Positions 1-9,800 of a stretch of DNA of 46,547 nucleotides are shown piece after piece; the stretch's first letter is position 1; each line of letters opens with the position of its first letter. The translations under genes and the position numbers were made by a program. Below the pieces are notes generated by a model, which was not told the origin of the DNA, did no database searches, and saw nothing but the letters and a program-made list of their open reading frames with translations. The stretch covers positions 1 to 46,547 of the forward strand of contig NZ_JADJDO010000017.1 in assembly GCF_016702655.1 (NCBI RefSeq), read 5' to 3'. This stretch comes from Ideonella sp. Its GTDB lineage: Bacteria; Pseudomonadota; Gammaproteobacteria; Burkholderiales; Burkholderiaceae_C.

Positions 1-1153
1 TGTTCGGGCCGAACTTGCCTAGCGTGACGTACTCGGGGCCGTCGCCTTTGTCGTAGCGGTCGAACTGGCCGTCCCCCTGGATGCCGTTGTAGGTCTTCTT
101 GCGCTCGTGTTCGACGTCGGCCTGCGCTTTGTCGTAGCTGGCGTTGCCCTTCCAGTCACCCAGTGCGTGCGCGCCCCAGCCGCCCTCGCCTCGGGCAACA
201 TGTCCGTTGAGTTGCGGCAATGCACCGGGCGCGCAGAGAAGCAGCCGTCCATGCCGGGGCGGTGACCACGTCGAGGTTGTCGGCATCGAGCGATTCGCCT
301 ACGGTGGTTTCCGCACGTTGTTTTGGTGCTTACGGCGCCGAGCACCCGGCTCAGCAGCAGAGGAAAGTCTTTCAACCATCTTCAGAGCATTTTTGATCAC
401 ACTGGTGCCGGTGATCTTCTTGCCGATGGCCTTGTTCTGCGTCTTGGCATCGACGGGCAGCGCGATTTCCGGCGGGCGGCCATGGATCATGATGGCCTTC
501 AGATTATGGGCACCCATCTTGGCGCCACCGCCGCCGCGCGCCCAGATGGCCTTGATGCCGCCCATGATGCCCGCGCACAGCACACCGTTTTCGCCGGAAC
601 TGGTGATGCGCGCCAGCGCCATGTCCTTGCGTTCCTTGCAATTGAAGTCGCGCTCGACGGCCGCCGCCGTGTCCAGATTGTTCAGGCCGGCATAGGGCGT
701 AGCGTCCTCGAAGGTGACCTCATCCTCGGCGATGCGCAGCAACATCCATTGCGCAGCCTTGCCGAAGAGCACCAGGTGGTCGTAGCCATGGCGCTTGAGG
801 AAGGCGGGGAAGTAATCGCCGCCGTTGGAATCGAGGATGGCATAAGACTCGGGTGATTTGCTGGTGAAATTGCCGCGCGTGGCCGAGGGCATCACGCTGG
901 TCAGCACGCCGGAGCCGAAGATCAGCGGGATTTCCGGGTCGAGGGCATCCTTTTCTTCCTGCAGGAGGTTGTAGAGCAGCCACATGTTAGCGCCGCGGCC
1001 GCCGAGGAAGTGCGTCAGCACCTCGGCCGGCAGGTACTTGCGGCGGGTCTCCCGACGTTCCAGGTCGACAAACAGGGTGGCGCCCTGGGTCGTAAACTGG
1101 GGGGTGTCGTGGAGTCGGTTGCAGAGCCGGTCGACCAGGGTATGGATGCTCAT
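1..1153 (-). pseudogene. Aldehyde:ferredoxin oxidoreductase, N-terminal part, frameshifted and cut by the window edge
   Basis: Tungsten-pterin aldehyde:ferredoxin oxidoreductase family, which oxidises aldehydes (in this setting perhaps phenylacetaldehyde or benzaldehyde) to acids with ferredoxin as acceptor. The first 280 or so residues read cleanly from the ATG at 1153, which follows a good AGGAGG site; they include the family's N-domain with GGRGANMW, FGSGVLTSVMPSATRGN and a Gly-rich GGGGAKMGAHNLKAI stretch. Downstream the reading frame breaks about three times between roughly 330 and 180. The last stretch, down to base 1, is again in a clean frame (GKFGPN at the edge). The cysteine-rich MDGCF...PVHCR segment lies in the scrambled part. 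About 385 of the usual ~620 residues are inside the window. It is divergent from korAB and shares that intergenic region. It could be a real pseudogene or a functional gene with consensus errors. Confidence 0.75.
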
Positions 1154-1320
1154 GATTGCCTCCTGAGGCGAGTATGCGCCCAAGTTAGCATGGGTTTTTT
1201 CGTGTGGATTTGATCCAGGTCAAATATGGTGGATAGCAAACTGTTGTAACCTAATTATAATTAAGGCGTGGGTGAGGTAAAGTGGCATTCAATGCATGGG
1301 CGAGTCCCAAGGAGGCAGTC
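1154..1320. promoter_or_regulatory. Divergent promoter region with an FNR-type box
   Basis: Between the aldehyde oxidoreductase and korA lies TTGATCCAGGTCAA at 1210-1223, one base off the FNR/Crp-type consensus TTGAT-N4-ATCAA. A perfect TATAAT is at 1256-1261, in the right direction for korA, and korA has AAGGAGG just before its ATG. The box centre lies about 50 bases before the expected korA start. Anaerobic activation of both divergent genes is an inference from the box and from the oxygen-sensitive nature of the products. Confidence 0.6.
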
Positions 1321-3207
1321 ATGTCGGGTGCGGCAGCAGCAGTGGATATCGGCTTGGAGCGGCGCACGGCGCCCCGGCCGGTGGAGGAGCTCGATAGCGT
1401 CGTCATCCGCTTTGTCGGTGATTCCGGTGACGGCATGCAACTGACCGGGAATGAGTTTTCCCGGGCCATTGCCAAGGCCGGGCATGACTTTGCCACCCAC
1501 CCCGATTACCCCTCCGAGATCCGTGCCCCGACCGGCACGCTGTTCGGCGTCTCCGGCTACCAGATCCAGTTTGCTTCCAGGCAGGTATTTACTTCCGGTG
1601 ATGCACCAGACGTACTGGTGGCCATGAATCCGGCCGCGCTGAAAACCAACCTGTCGGATGTAAAAAATGGCGGCACAATCATCGCCAACAGTGGCGCCTT
1701 CACCGACAACAGCCTTGCCAAGGCCGGCTATGCAGCCAACCCGCTCAAGGACGGCAGCCTCGGCAACTACCGCGTCTACGAAATCGACATTTCCGGCCTG
1801 ACTGCGCTCGCCCTCAAGGATTCCGGCCTCTCGAAAAAGGATGTCGGTCGCTGCAAGAACTACTACGCCCTGGGCCTGATGCTGAGCCTCTACAGCCGAC
1901 CGCTCGACAAGGAGGAGGGGGACGTCCGCAAGAAGTTCGCCAAGAAGCCGGAACTGGCCGAGGCCAATGTGCTGGCACTGCGCGCAGGCTACGCCTATGT
2001 CGAGGCCACCGAGATGTTCATTACCAGCTATCGGGTGCGCGCCGCCGATATCCGTGCCGGTACCTACCGCAGCCTGACCGGCAATCATGCGACCGCACTC
2101 GGCTTCGTCGCCGCCTCGGAGCTGTCCGGGGTGCCACTGTTCCTCGGTTCCTACCCGATCACGCCCGCCACCGACATCCTGCACGAGTTGGCGGCGCTGA
2201 AGCATTTCAACGTCACCACCTTTCAGGCAGAGGACGAGATCGCCGGCATCTGCTCGGCCATCGGCGCATCCTACGGCGGCGTGCTCGGCATGACCACCAC
2301 CTCCGGCCCCGGCATGGCGCTGAAGACCGAGGCGCTCGGCCTGGCCGTGATGCTGGAACTGCCGCTGGTGATCGTGAACGTGCAGCGTGGTGGCCCGTCG
2401 ACCGGCCTGCCGACGAAGATCGAGCAGTCCGACCTGCTGCAGGCGATCTATGGCCGCAACGGTGAATGCCCGCTCCCGGTCATCGCCGCAAATTCTCCCT
2501 CTGATTGTTTCGATTGCGCCATGGAGGCCTTCCGCATTGCGGTGAAGTACATGACGCCGGTGATCCTCCTCACCGATGGCGGCATCGGCAATGCCGCGGA
2601 GCCGTGGCGGATTCCCGATCCGGCCTCGCTACCCAGGCTGGAGGTGAAGTTCCGCACCGATACCGAGGACTATCAGGCCTATGCGCGCGATGCCAACCTG
2701 GCGCGCTCCTGGGTGCGCCCGGGCACACCCGGACTGGAGCACCGCGTCGGCGGCCTGGAAAAGGATTTTCTCACCGGCAATATCTCGCAAGACCCGCTTA
2801 ACCACCAACGCATGGTTGATGTGCGTGCCGCCAAGGTGGCCGGCATCGCGCGGGATATCCCGCCGACGCGGGTGGAAGGGCCGGCGCAGGGCGACCTGCT
2901 CATCGTCGGCTGGGGCAGCACCTACGGCTCCATCGTGCAGGCGCGCGAACAGGCCGTGGCGGAAGGCCATGCGGTGGCCCATGTGCACCTGCGTCACCTC
3001 AACCCGTTCCCGTCGGACCTCGGCGACATCCTCAAGCGCTACAAGACGGTGCTGGTGCCGGAAATGAATCTCGGCCAGCTCTCGCGCCTGCTGCGGGAGC
3101 GCTACCTGATCGATGTCGTGCAACTCAACAAGGTGCAGGGCAAGCCGTTCAAGGTGTCCGAGATCTACGACCGCATCATCGAATTGTGCAATGGGGTGTC
3201 GAAATGA
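1321..3207 (+). CDS. korA: 2-oxoglutarate (2-oxoacid):ferredoxin oxidoreductase, fused gamma-alpha subunit
   Basis: 628 residues. Works with KorB to decarboxylate a 2-oxoacid, form the acyl-CoA and reduce ferredoxin. The N-terminal ~200 residues are the gamma (CoA-binding) domain, opening with RFVGDSGDGMQLTGNEF. The alpha domain follows, with SYPITPATDIL and the TSGPGMALKTEALGLA segment that helps bind thiamine diphosphate from the partner. I place the start at 1321, behind an AAGGAGG site, and not at the upstream in-frame ATG at 1282. The stop overlaps the korB start (ATGA), so the two are translationally coupled. In Thauera and Azoarcus relatives such an enzyme regenerates reduced ferredoxin for benzoyl-CoA reductase, which fits the pad genes here, though no benzoyl-CoA reductase is in this window. 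Confidence 0.9.
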   Translation: MSGAAAAVDIGLERRTAPRPVEELDSVVIRFVGDSGDGMQLTGNEFSRAIAKAGHDFATHPDYPSEIRAPTGTLFGVSGYQIQFASRQVFTSGDAPDVLVAMNPAALKTNLSDVKNGGTIIANSGAFTDNSLAKAGYAANPLKDGSLGNYRVYEIDISGLTALALKDSGLSKKDVGRCKNYYALGLMLSLYSRPLDKEEGDVRKKFAKKPELAEANVLALRAGYAYVEATEMFITSYRVRAADIRAGTYRSLTGNHATALGFVAASELSGVPLFLGSYPITPATDILHELAALKHFNVTTFQAEDEIAGICSAIGASYGGVLGMTTTSGPGMALKTEALGLAVMLELPLVIVNVQRGGPSTGLPTKIEQSDLLQAIYGRNGECPLPVIAANSPSDCFDCAMEAFRIAVKYMTPVILLTDGGIGNAAEPWRIPDPASLPRLEVKFRTDTEDYQAYARDANLARSWVRPGTPGLEHRVGGLEKDFLTGNISQDPLNHQRMVDVRAAKVAGIARDIPPTRVEGPAQGDLLIVGWGSTYGSIVQAREQAVAEGHAVAHVHLRHLNPFPSDLGDILKRYKTVLVPEMNLGQLSRLLRERYLIDVVQLNKVQGKPFKVSEIYDRIIELCNGVSK

Positions 3208-4219
3208 ACGCAGCCGCGACGCTGACCAAGAAGGACTTCGAAACAGACCAGGATGTGCGCTGGTGCCCCGGCTGCGGCGACTATGCTGTGCTGGCGCAGG
3301 TGCAGAAGCTGATGCCTACGCTCGGCATTCCGCGCGAGAATTTCGCCTTTATCTCCGGCATCGGTTGCTCCAGCCGCTTTCCGTACTACATGGAAACCTA
3401 CGGCATGCACAGCATCCACGGTCGCGCACCGGCCATCGCCAGCGGCCTCAAGCTGGCGCGGCCCGAGCTGTCGGTGTGGGTGGTGACCGGCGACGGCGAT
3501 GCCCTGGCCATCGGCGGCAACCATTTCATCCATGCCATGCGGCGCAACATCGGCCTGAAGATCATGCTGCTGAACAACGGCATCTACGGCCTCACCAAGG
3601 GCCAGTATTCGCCGACCTCCTGTTGGGAATGAAGACCAAGAGCACGCCGCAGGGCAGCATCGACCGACCCTTCAGCCCGGTCGCCCTGGCGCTGGGCGCC
3701 GGCGCCACTTTTGTCGCGCGCACGGTAGATAGCGACCTCGCCCACATGGCCGGCGTGCTCAAGCGCGCCGCCGAGCATCAGGGTACGGCCTTCGTCGAGA
3801 TCTATCAGAACTGCATTGTCTTCAATGATGGCGCTTACGATGCCATTACCGACAAGTCGATGCGCGACGACACGCGTCTGATGCTCGAGCATGGCAAGCC
3901 GCTGCTTTACGGCAAGGAGCGCAACAAGGGCATCCGCTTGCGCGGAATGGAGCCGGAGGCCGTCACCCTCGGCGAGAATGATGTGACGGAATCTGACCTC
4001 CTCGTGCACGACGAAGCCGCTGAACACGGTGGCCTGGCCTTCCTCCTCTCACAGTTCGACGTGCCGACACTACCCGTGCCGCTCGGGGTTTTCCGCGACG
4101 TCAGCGCGCCGTCCTACGAAGAGATGAACAACGAACTGCATGCGGATGCGCGCGAACGCAGGGGACGGGGCGACCTGGCCTCACTTTTCAGCAGCGGCGA
4201 CACCTGGACAATTGTTTGA
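3204..4219 (+). CDS. korB: 2-oxoacid:ferredoxin oxidoreductase beta subunit, one frameshift
   Basis: Thiamine-diphosphate-binding beta subunit, about 338 residues when the frame is repaired. The N-terminal part has WCPGCGDY and GIGCSSRFPYY. The cofactor motif is GDGDALAIGGNHF...LLNNGIYGLTKGQ. The frame is lost at about 3618-3624 (after GQYSPTS), where one base is missing; the downstream frame continues without a break to the stop at 4217-4219 through the rest of the family's usual sequence, ending in FSSGDTWTIV. Both halves are well conserved, so a consensus error is more likely than real inactivation. It overlaps korA by ATGA and is followed 19 bases later by a ferredoxin, its probable electron acceptor. 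Confidence 0.85.
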
Positions 4220-4238
4220 ATGGAAGGAGCAGCACAGT

Positions 4239-4493
4239 ATGGCCCTCATGATTACCGACGAATGCATCAACTGCGACGTGTGCGAACCGGAGTGCCCGAA
4301 CAACGCCATTTCGCAGGGCGAAGAGATTTATGTCATCGATGCGACGAAATGCACCGAGTGCGTCGGCCACTACGACGAATCGCAGTGCGTTGCCGTCTGT
4401 CCGGTCGACTGCATTGTCATCGATCCGAACTGCACCGAGAGCAAGGAACAGTTGCACGACAAGTTCCTCAAGCTGACGGCCGTGCCCGCCTGA
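4239..4493 (+). CDS. 2[4Fe-4S] ferredoxin (Alvin / YfhL type)
   Basis: 84 residues with two cluster motifs: CINCDVCEPECP near the N-terminus and CTECVGHYDESQCVAVCP in the second half. The widened spacing in the second motif (C-x2-C-x8-C-x3-C) is typical of the Allochromatium/Azoarcus type of very low-potential ferredoxin. The ATG at 4239 follows a GGAAGGAG site. The gene lies directly behind korAB, so it is the likely acceptor of KorAB electrons; such ferredoxins feed benzoyl-CoA reductase in Thauera and Azoarcus. That downstream use is inference. Confidence 0.92.
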   Translation: MALMITDECINCDVCEPECPNNAISQGEEIYVIDATKCTECVGHYDESQCVAVCPVDCIVIDPNCTESKEQLHDKFLKLTAVPA

Positions 4494-4503
4494 GCACCTG
4501 TTG

Positions 4504-4525
4504 CCCTCTCCCTCTGGGGAGAGGG
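4504..4525 (+). terminator. Hairpin after the kor-ferredoxin operon
   Basis: CCCTCTCC (4504-4511) pairs with GGAGAGGG (4518-4525) just after the ferredoxin stop. There is no U-run, so it may act as a weak terminator or an RNA-stabilising hairpin. Similar stems are common dispersed repeats in such genomes. Confidence 0.4.
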
Positions 4526-4584
4526 TGGGCTCCGCACTCCGCGGCATGCAATAATCCCCCGCTCCATACCGAGCGAGGTGCAAC

Positions 4585-5730
4585 ATGCTGGTTCCGGCTT
4601 CCGTTTCGGATTACCGCCTGCTGGCACAGCGGCGCCTGCCACGCGCTTTCTTCGACTACATCGACGGCGGCGCCTACGCTGAGCTCACCCTCAGGGCCAA
4701 CCAGGCCGATCTCGACGCACTCAAGCTGCACCAGCGCGTCCTGCGCGGTGCCTCGGCCATCGACACGACGACGACCGTGCTCGGCCAGAAACTGGCGCAG
4801 CCGGTGATCCTCGCTCCGGTGGGTCTGGCCGGCCTCTACGCCCGCCGCGGCGAAGTGCAGGCGGCGCGCGCCGCGCAAGCTGCCGGCGTGCCTTTTTGTC
4901 TCAGCACGGTATCCATCTGTTCCATTGAGGAAGTCAGTGCCGGCAGTACGGCGCCGTTCTGGTTTCAGCTGTATGTCATTCGCGATCGCGGCTACGCGAA
5001 AGAGCTGCTCGCCCGCGTGCAGGCGGCTGGCTGCACCACGCTGGTGTTCACAGTAGACCTGCCGGTGTTCGCCACGCGCTACCGTGATGTGCGCAACGGC
5101 ATGAGTGGCGGTGCGTCGCCGCTCGGCAGGATCGCCAAGCTATGGGAAATCGTCCGCCACACACGCTGGCTGCTCGACGTGCCCATCGGCGGCAAACCGC
5201 TCACCTTCGGCAACCTCGCCCAGGCCGTGCCTTCTGCGCGCAGCCTTGAAGCCATGAAGGTCTGGGTCGATGCCCAGTTCGACCCGGGCGTCACCTGGAA
5301 CGACCTCGGCTGGGTGCGCGAACACTGGCACGGGCCGATCGTCATCAAGGGCGTGCTCGACGCCGATGACGCGCGCGCCGCAGCCGACGTCGGCGCCAAC
5401 GCGGTGGTCGTCTCCAACCACGGCGGCCGCCAGCTCGACGGCGCGCCCTCTGCCATCTCCGTGCTGCCGCGCATCGTCGAGGCGGCCGGCGAGCGACTGG
5501 AAGTCCTCATGGACGGCGGCATTCGCAGTGGCCAAGATATTGCCAAGACGCTTGCCCAGGGTGCGCGGGCCGTCATGCTCGGCCGCGCGTGGGCCTATGC
5601 CCTGGCGGCGCGCGGCGAGGCTGGTGTGGCGGAGGTCCTGATGATCCTCAAGCGCGAGCTGGAAGTGACGATGAGCCTGCTCGGCGTGGAGCGCGTAGGC
5701 GACATCGGCGCGAATGCGATCGATCGCTAA
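4585..5730 (+). CDS. FMN-dependent 2-hydroxyacid dehydrogenase (lactate/mandelate dehydrogenase family)
   Basis: 381 residues, the usual family length. N-terminal FFDYIDGGAYAELTLRAN, then PVGLAGLYARRGEVQAARAA, TVDLPVFATRYRDVRNGM, and the active-site segment SNHGGRQLDG with the catalytic His at residue 279. The C-terminal half shows the phosphate-binding DGGIRSGQDIAKTLAQGARAVMLGR. It oxidises an L-2-hydroxyacid to the 2-oxoacid and passes electrons to a quinone or similar acceptor. Sequence alone cannot tell lactate from mandelate dehydrogenase. The pad genes 35 kb away use phenylglyoxylate, the product of mandelate oxidation, so mandelate is an attractive but unproven substrate. It starts 91 bases after the ferredoxin. 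Confidence 0.88.
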   Translation: MLVPASVSDYRLLAQRRLPRAFFDYIDGGAYAELTLRANQADLDALKLHQRVLRGASAIDTTTTVLGQKLAQPVILAPVGLAGLYARRGEVQAARAAQAAGVPFCLSTVSICSIEEVSAGSTAPFWFQLYVIRDRGYAKELLARVQAAGCTTLVFTVDLPVFATRYRDVRNGMSGGASPLGRIAKLWEIVRHTRWLLDVPIGGKPLTFGNLAQAVPSARSLEAMKVWVDAQFDPGVTWNDLGWVREHWHGPIVIKGVLDADDARAAADVGANAVVVSNHGGRQLDGAPSAISVLPRIVEAAGERLEVLMDGGIRSGQDIAKTLAQGARAVMLGRAWAYALAARGEAGVAEVLMILKRELEVTMSLLGVERVGDIGANAIDR

Positions 5731-5737
5731 GGGAAAT

Positions 5738-5799
5738 TTGATTGGAATCAACTGATACAGCATTAATCATTAAATCAATTAATCTGTATCTGTTATAGT
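5738..5799 (+). promoter_or_regulatory. FNR-box promoter of the disrupted acyl-CoA synthetase gene, with an inverted repeat
   Basis: TTGATTGGAATCAA at 5738-5751 is a perfect TTGAT-N4-ATCAA FNR box. Behind it lies an A/T-rich inverted repeat: GATACAGCATTAAT (5754-5767) and ATTAATCTGTATC (5778-5790), spaced by 10 bases. A -10-like TATAGT is at 5794-5799, which puts the FNR box about 61 bases before the likely transcription start, the classic class-I position. The duplicated segment that reappears at 33842 begins inside this region at 5788, so only this copy keeps the FNR box. Confidence 0.6.
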
Positions 5800-6400
5800 A
5801 CTCCGGCAGCGCGCGGTAGCTCGAATACGAAAACGGCCACGCGTCCTGTTGCGATTCACCAAATGGGACAATGCAGTGCAGAACCCACCAGTTTCCAATA
5901 CCGCGAACCTGTTCGCGCAGGCAGCATCGGCAGGGCGCGGCAAACTGAGCGATACCGAGCTGCAATCCTTGCTCGCGGATCTGCAGATTGGCTTTGCAGA
6001 CCGGGCCGTACCGGCTGACGCGGTGGACATTCGCATCAGCCTGAATAGCACGCGCGAGTTCGGCATGGTCATCAGTGCCGGACTGGGTGGCCTGGAGGCC
6101 GAGCTGGGCGAAGGCAATTTCCGCCGCGACCGTGCTTCCGTGTATGCCGCCGCCGAGCTGACCGATGCCGAAGATTTTCTCGGCCTCTTCAGGCGCACCC
6201 TGGCCTACCAGAAGCTCGTCGCCGTCGCCAGGCGCAATGGATCCCAGCCGCCGGATGTGCCGCTCAAAGCCTGCTTTGAGCGCCTGCTGGAACTGACGAA
6301 AGCGTTCGCGCCAGGCAAGGCCGACGCGCCCTGCGTGCTGCGTTCCCTGGAACTGAATCCGGCGCAAGTCGGCGAGGACGTGATGGTGCGTGCTACGCAG
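5788..6400 (+). repeat. Left copy of the long direct repeat flanking the accessory island
   Basis: This 613-base stretch is repeated in the same orientation at 33842-34222. The match starts at ATCTGTTATAGTACTCCGGC and ends near the GCGCAG/ACGCAG point at about 6400. The right copy lacks an internal ~230 bases (about 6020-6249 here) and has small indels, but the outer parts are nearly identical. Both copies derive from the 5' part of one acyl-CoA synthetase gene. The pair encloses 27.4 kb of accessory genes and IS elements. Confidence 0.9.
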
Positions 6401-6412
6401 AGGTTGCAGTAG
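5849..6412 (+). pseudogene. Acyl-CoA synthetase (NDP-forming), 5' fragment only
   Basis: About 187 codons from a possible TTG at 5849. The text LNSTREFGMVISAGLGGLEAE, LTDAEDFLGLFRRTLAYQKL and LRSLELNPAQVGED matches the C-terminal half of an ATP-grasp domain, as found at the front of fused acetyl/acyl-CoA synthetases. It stops right where the CoA-binding domain should begin; the true continuation is the gene at 33910-35778, which carries the same residues and then the complete CoA-binding and ligase domains. The first lid of the ATP-grasp fold also seems shortened. It keeps the FNR-type promoter. Best read as the upstream half of a gene split by insertion of the island. Confidence 0.75.
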
Positions 6413-6600
6413 ATACACGCAAAGCCATAGCGCGGGTCGCCGCACTCGATGAAACGGCCGATCACCCGCGACTCTACCGCGCACCGCGAGCGCCCGTCCT
6501 CGTGCAGCTCCATGGCATGGAGTTTTGCGCACTGCCAGAGCGGGCGCACGCGCGCGGACGGCGCGGGAGATACTGTCCACCGCATACCGGCGGCCCCCTT
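6410..6600 (-). mobile_element. Remnant of an IS91-like transposase N-terminus; rest of the gap to 6894 empty
   Basis: On the minus strand the segment RPLWQCAKLHAMELHEDG followed by VIGRFIECGDPRYGFACIYC resembles the zinc-binding N-terminal region of IS91/Y2-type transposases (a CG...GFA...C pattern before the first zinc cysteines). It is only about 60 codons and stops where the long repeat begins. From about 6620 to 6894 I see no gene, only a short inverted repeat (GTGTTAA...TTAACAC, about 6712-6757). The assignment is tentative; the position at the island edge makes it noteworthy. Confidence 0.35.
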
Positions 6601-6894
6601 CGCGCAGTGCGTCCCCATCAACAGGTAAACGCACCAGCGGCGCAGCGAACGTGGTTATCGGCAGCGACGACTCTCCAAGCAAGACAGTGTCAACGGACAC
6701 GCGCCGACGAGTGTTAATTGAGAAATTCGCTCAACGACATTTCTGGGAGTTAACACGAAATTCCAAGGGGGTGCCGACGTACGCAGGGCGTGAAGTCCTC
6801 TGCAGAATCGCGGCGTGGAATTCGGATCCTTGACTGTGTCTATCTTACCCCGGCACTCCGCCGCCCATGCCGCCCGGCCGAATCATCGATTCGC

Positions 6895-9800
6895 TCAAAT
6901 TTGACTTTCGGGGTTTGCTGACGAAGCCGCCAGGCGTTCAAGCAGGCTTAGCGCCCGTTCCCGCGCCTTCGCGGCCGAATGGAGCTTGAGGTCCTCATAG
7001 CCGCGAATGTCGTCGGGCAGATTGACAATTTCGCGAATGATAGATGCGTTTTTGGATGTCAACATCGGCAAGACCCTGTCGAGCAGACCTTCGTACCAAC
7101 CGACCAGTTCCCGCTCAACACGACGCACCGGGGCATAGCCGAACGGATCGAGCGCCGTGCCGCGTAGAAAGCGAACCGCCGAGAGCGCACGCAACGCCGG
7201 CGTAATCCAAGTGCCCAATGCCACCTTGCCATTGAGTCCAAACCAACGCAGCAGTGGGGGCTGCAGGTTGTAGTATAACTTCGATCCGGGATCGAAGGCT
7301 GCGCGCACACGTGCGGTAAACGTCCCCTGGACGAGCAGCCGCGCGACCTCGTACTCATCCTTGTAGGTCATCAGCTTATGCAGATTACGCATCACATCGC
7401 GCGCGATGCCGGCGCTGTCAGCCACGGCATGTTCCGCGTTGGCCGCAATCCTCACCTTATCCGCATAACGCTCACCATAGGCAAGGTTCTGATATTCGAT
7501 GATGTCTTCAATGCGCTTGCTCAAAAATTCTCTGGTTGGGGTATCGAGTTCCGGTATCGATGCCAACAACCGTTCGGTGGCTGCGCAGCGCGCGGCATTC
7601 GGCCGGCGCAAGAGCTCGCGGGAACGATCTGCAAACGTGCCGTAAGACGCAACCGTGGCCGCCCGTAGCCGTGCCGGATCGTGGACCGACAGGCGTCCGG
7701 CCTGGAATGCCTGAACATTGGCTTCAACCGCGACCTTGTTCATGCGGATCGCCTTTCGATGCTCGCCGCCGAGATCGGTAGGTAGCCACGCTGATAGGCT
7801 GCGCCGATCATGACCATGTTAACCATCATGTAGTCGCCGAACATGGCCTCGGCGATGGCGCGTGCGTCTGATACGAAGCTACGCTCCTTGTCGACAACCG
7901 CCATGATCGACTCGGTCATTTGATCGGCTGGTACCGACAAACGCACATTGCGGATCATCTCGCTGTTCGGCAGGATGGCCGAGTTGATGACTGCGGTCGT
8001 GCGTTCCGCTGCGCAGCGCGCAAGATTGTTCGCTTCGGTCGCTGCAAGCAGGTCGAGCGCAAGATAGAGGTCCGCCTGTCCGCGGCCGATGGTGTTCACC
8101 GACACCTCGTCACCGGGTTTTGCGATAATCAGGCTCGAGAGCACCGCGCCCCATTTTTGCGCCGCGCCGGTTTGGTCGAAACTGAGCACGCGGTTGCCGT
8201 CAAGCGTTGCAGCCTGGCCGAGGATGGCATTGGCCGTGATGACGCCGGTGCCGCCGACGCCCGGGCTATAAATGTGATAGGGCTGTTTTAGCGCCGGCTG
8301 CAGCGGCTCGGGCATCACGACGTCGATGGTCGTCGGTTTCGGCTTCCGGACGCCGCCACCGGGCACGGTCTTCACCGTTACGAAAGACGGACAATCGGCA
8401 TTGATGCAGCTTTGGTCCTGGTTGCAGGACGATTGATGAATGTGTGTCTTCTGGCCGAATTCGGTGTCTACCTTTTGCAGCGACATGCAATTGGCGACCT
8501 CGCCGCACGCGCCGCAATTCTCGCACACATCCTCTGCACGATGGTGAACTGGGTTGGCGTCGGCAACTTGCCGCGCTTCTGCTGTCGCCGCCGCTCGTTG
8601 GCGCATTGGCCATCGTAGATGACGACCGTGACCCCATTCACGGCTTCGAATTCCTTGAGCACCGCCTCCATGTCGCCCGGCTCGCGAACGATGGTGTTCG
8701 ACGGAAGGTCAACCGAGCGATAGGTACGGCGATCCTTCGTAATGACAGCGATACGCACGATTCGGTCGGTTGCAAGAAGCTGCGCGATCTCCGGGATCGT
8801 ACGGGCGGATACTGACGCCTGGCCCCCGGTATTCGCGATCGCACCATTGTAGAGAATCTTGAACGTGATCGAGACTCCGGCGGACACGGCCGCACGGATG
8901 TTGAAATAAGCCGAATGGAATAGGCCGCCGTCACCGACGTTCTGCACGATATGCTTGCGGCTCGTGAACGGCGCGAGGCCGATCCATGGCAGACCTTCGC
9001 CGCCGAACTGCGTGACTGCCTCGATGCGCCGCGTCGGCTCGGGCGACAGGGCCGCGAAAATGTGACACCCGGGGCTTCCCCAAGCCACTTGTCCTTCGGC
9101 GAGCCGCACACCGATGTTGTGGGGGCAGCCAGAACAGAAATTGAGCGAGCGGCGCAGACTTGCGACTGAAGTACGCTTTGCGATAGTCTCAAGTCTCCTC
9201 GCGCGATGCCGCGCGGCCTCGGGCGGCGCGACGCGCTGCGCCAACACGCCCCAGAGCGTGTCCGCAATGAAATCAAAATCCATGGCGCCTTGTATCGGGA
9301 ATAGCGGCTTGCCCCTCTCGTCGAACTTCCCGACGATCCGCACCGGCGTCCCAAGGTCACACACGACGCGGCCGATCTGTCGCTCCAGGAAGTCACGCTT
9401 CTCCTCGACAACGATGATGTCGCTCAGGCCGTGCGCAAATTCGCGGACGATCTCAGGGTCCATCGGACACAAGAGCCCGATCTTGAGCAAGCGAATCCCG
9501 GCAGCGTTAAGGGCATGGTCATCGTAGCCGAGCTCGCGCAAAGCCTGTCTGACGTCGGTGAAGGTCTTGCCAGCGGCAACTATTCCGATGCGGTCGCGCG
9601 TCGAGCGCACGACGATCCGATCAAGCGCGTTGGCGCGTGCATAGGCACGCACGGCATCATGTCGTTCGTAATAGAGATTTTGCTCGGTGTTGATGTTAAA
9701 ACCAGGGAGGTACAGGTAGCCAGGCGCATTGCTCAAAGGCTTTGCAACCTCGTGCTGGGGCACTGCGATCGGGGAAAATCCAGGTCGACCGTGACCGTTT

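Noticed and set aside
1282..1320. Upstream in-frame ATG of korA as the start
   Set aside because: It lacks a ribosome site, whereas the ATG at 1321 has AAGGAGG at a good distance.
3584..4027. Long open frames on the strand opposite korB and many others opposite GC-rich genes
   Set aside because: They are shadows of high-GC codon usage: no family motifs, no ribosome sites, and they overlap well-supported genes.
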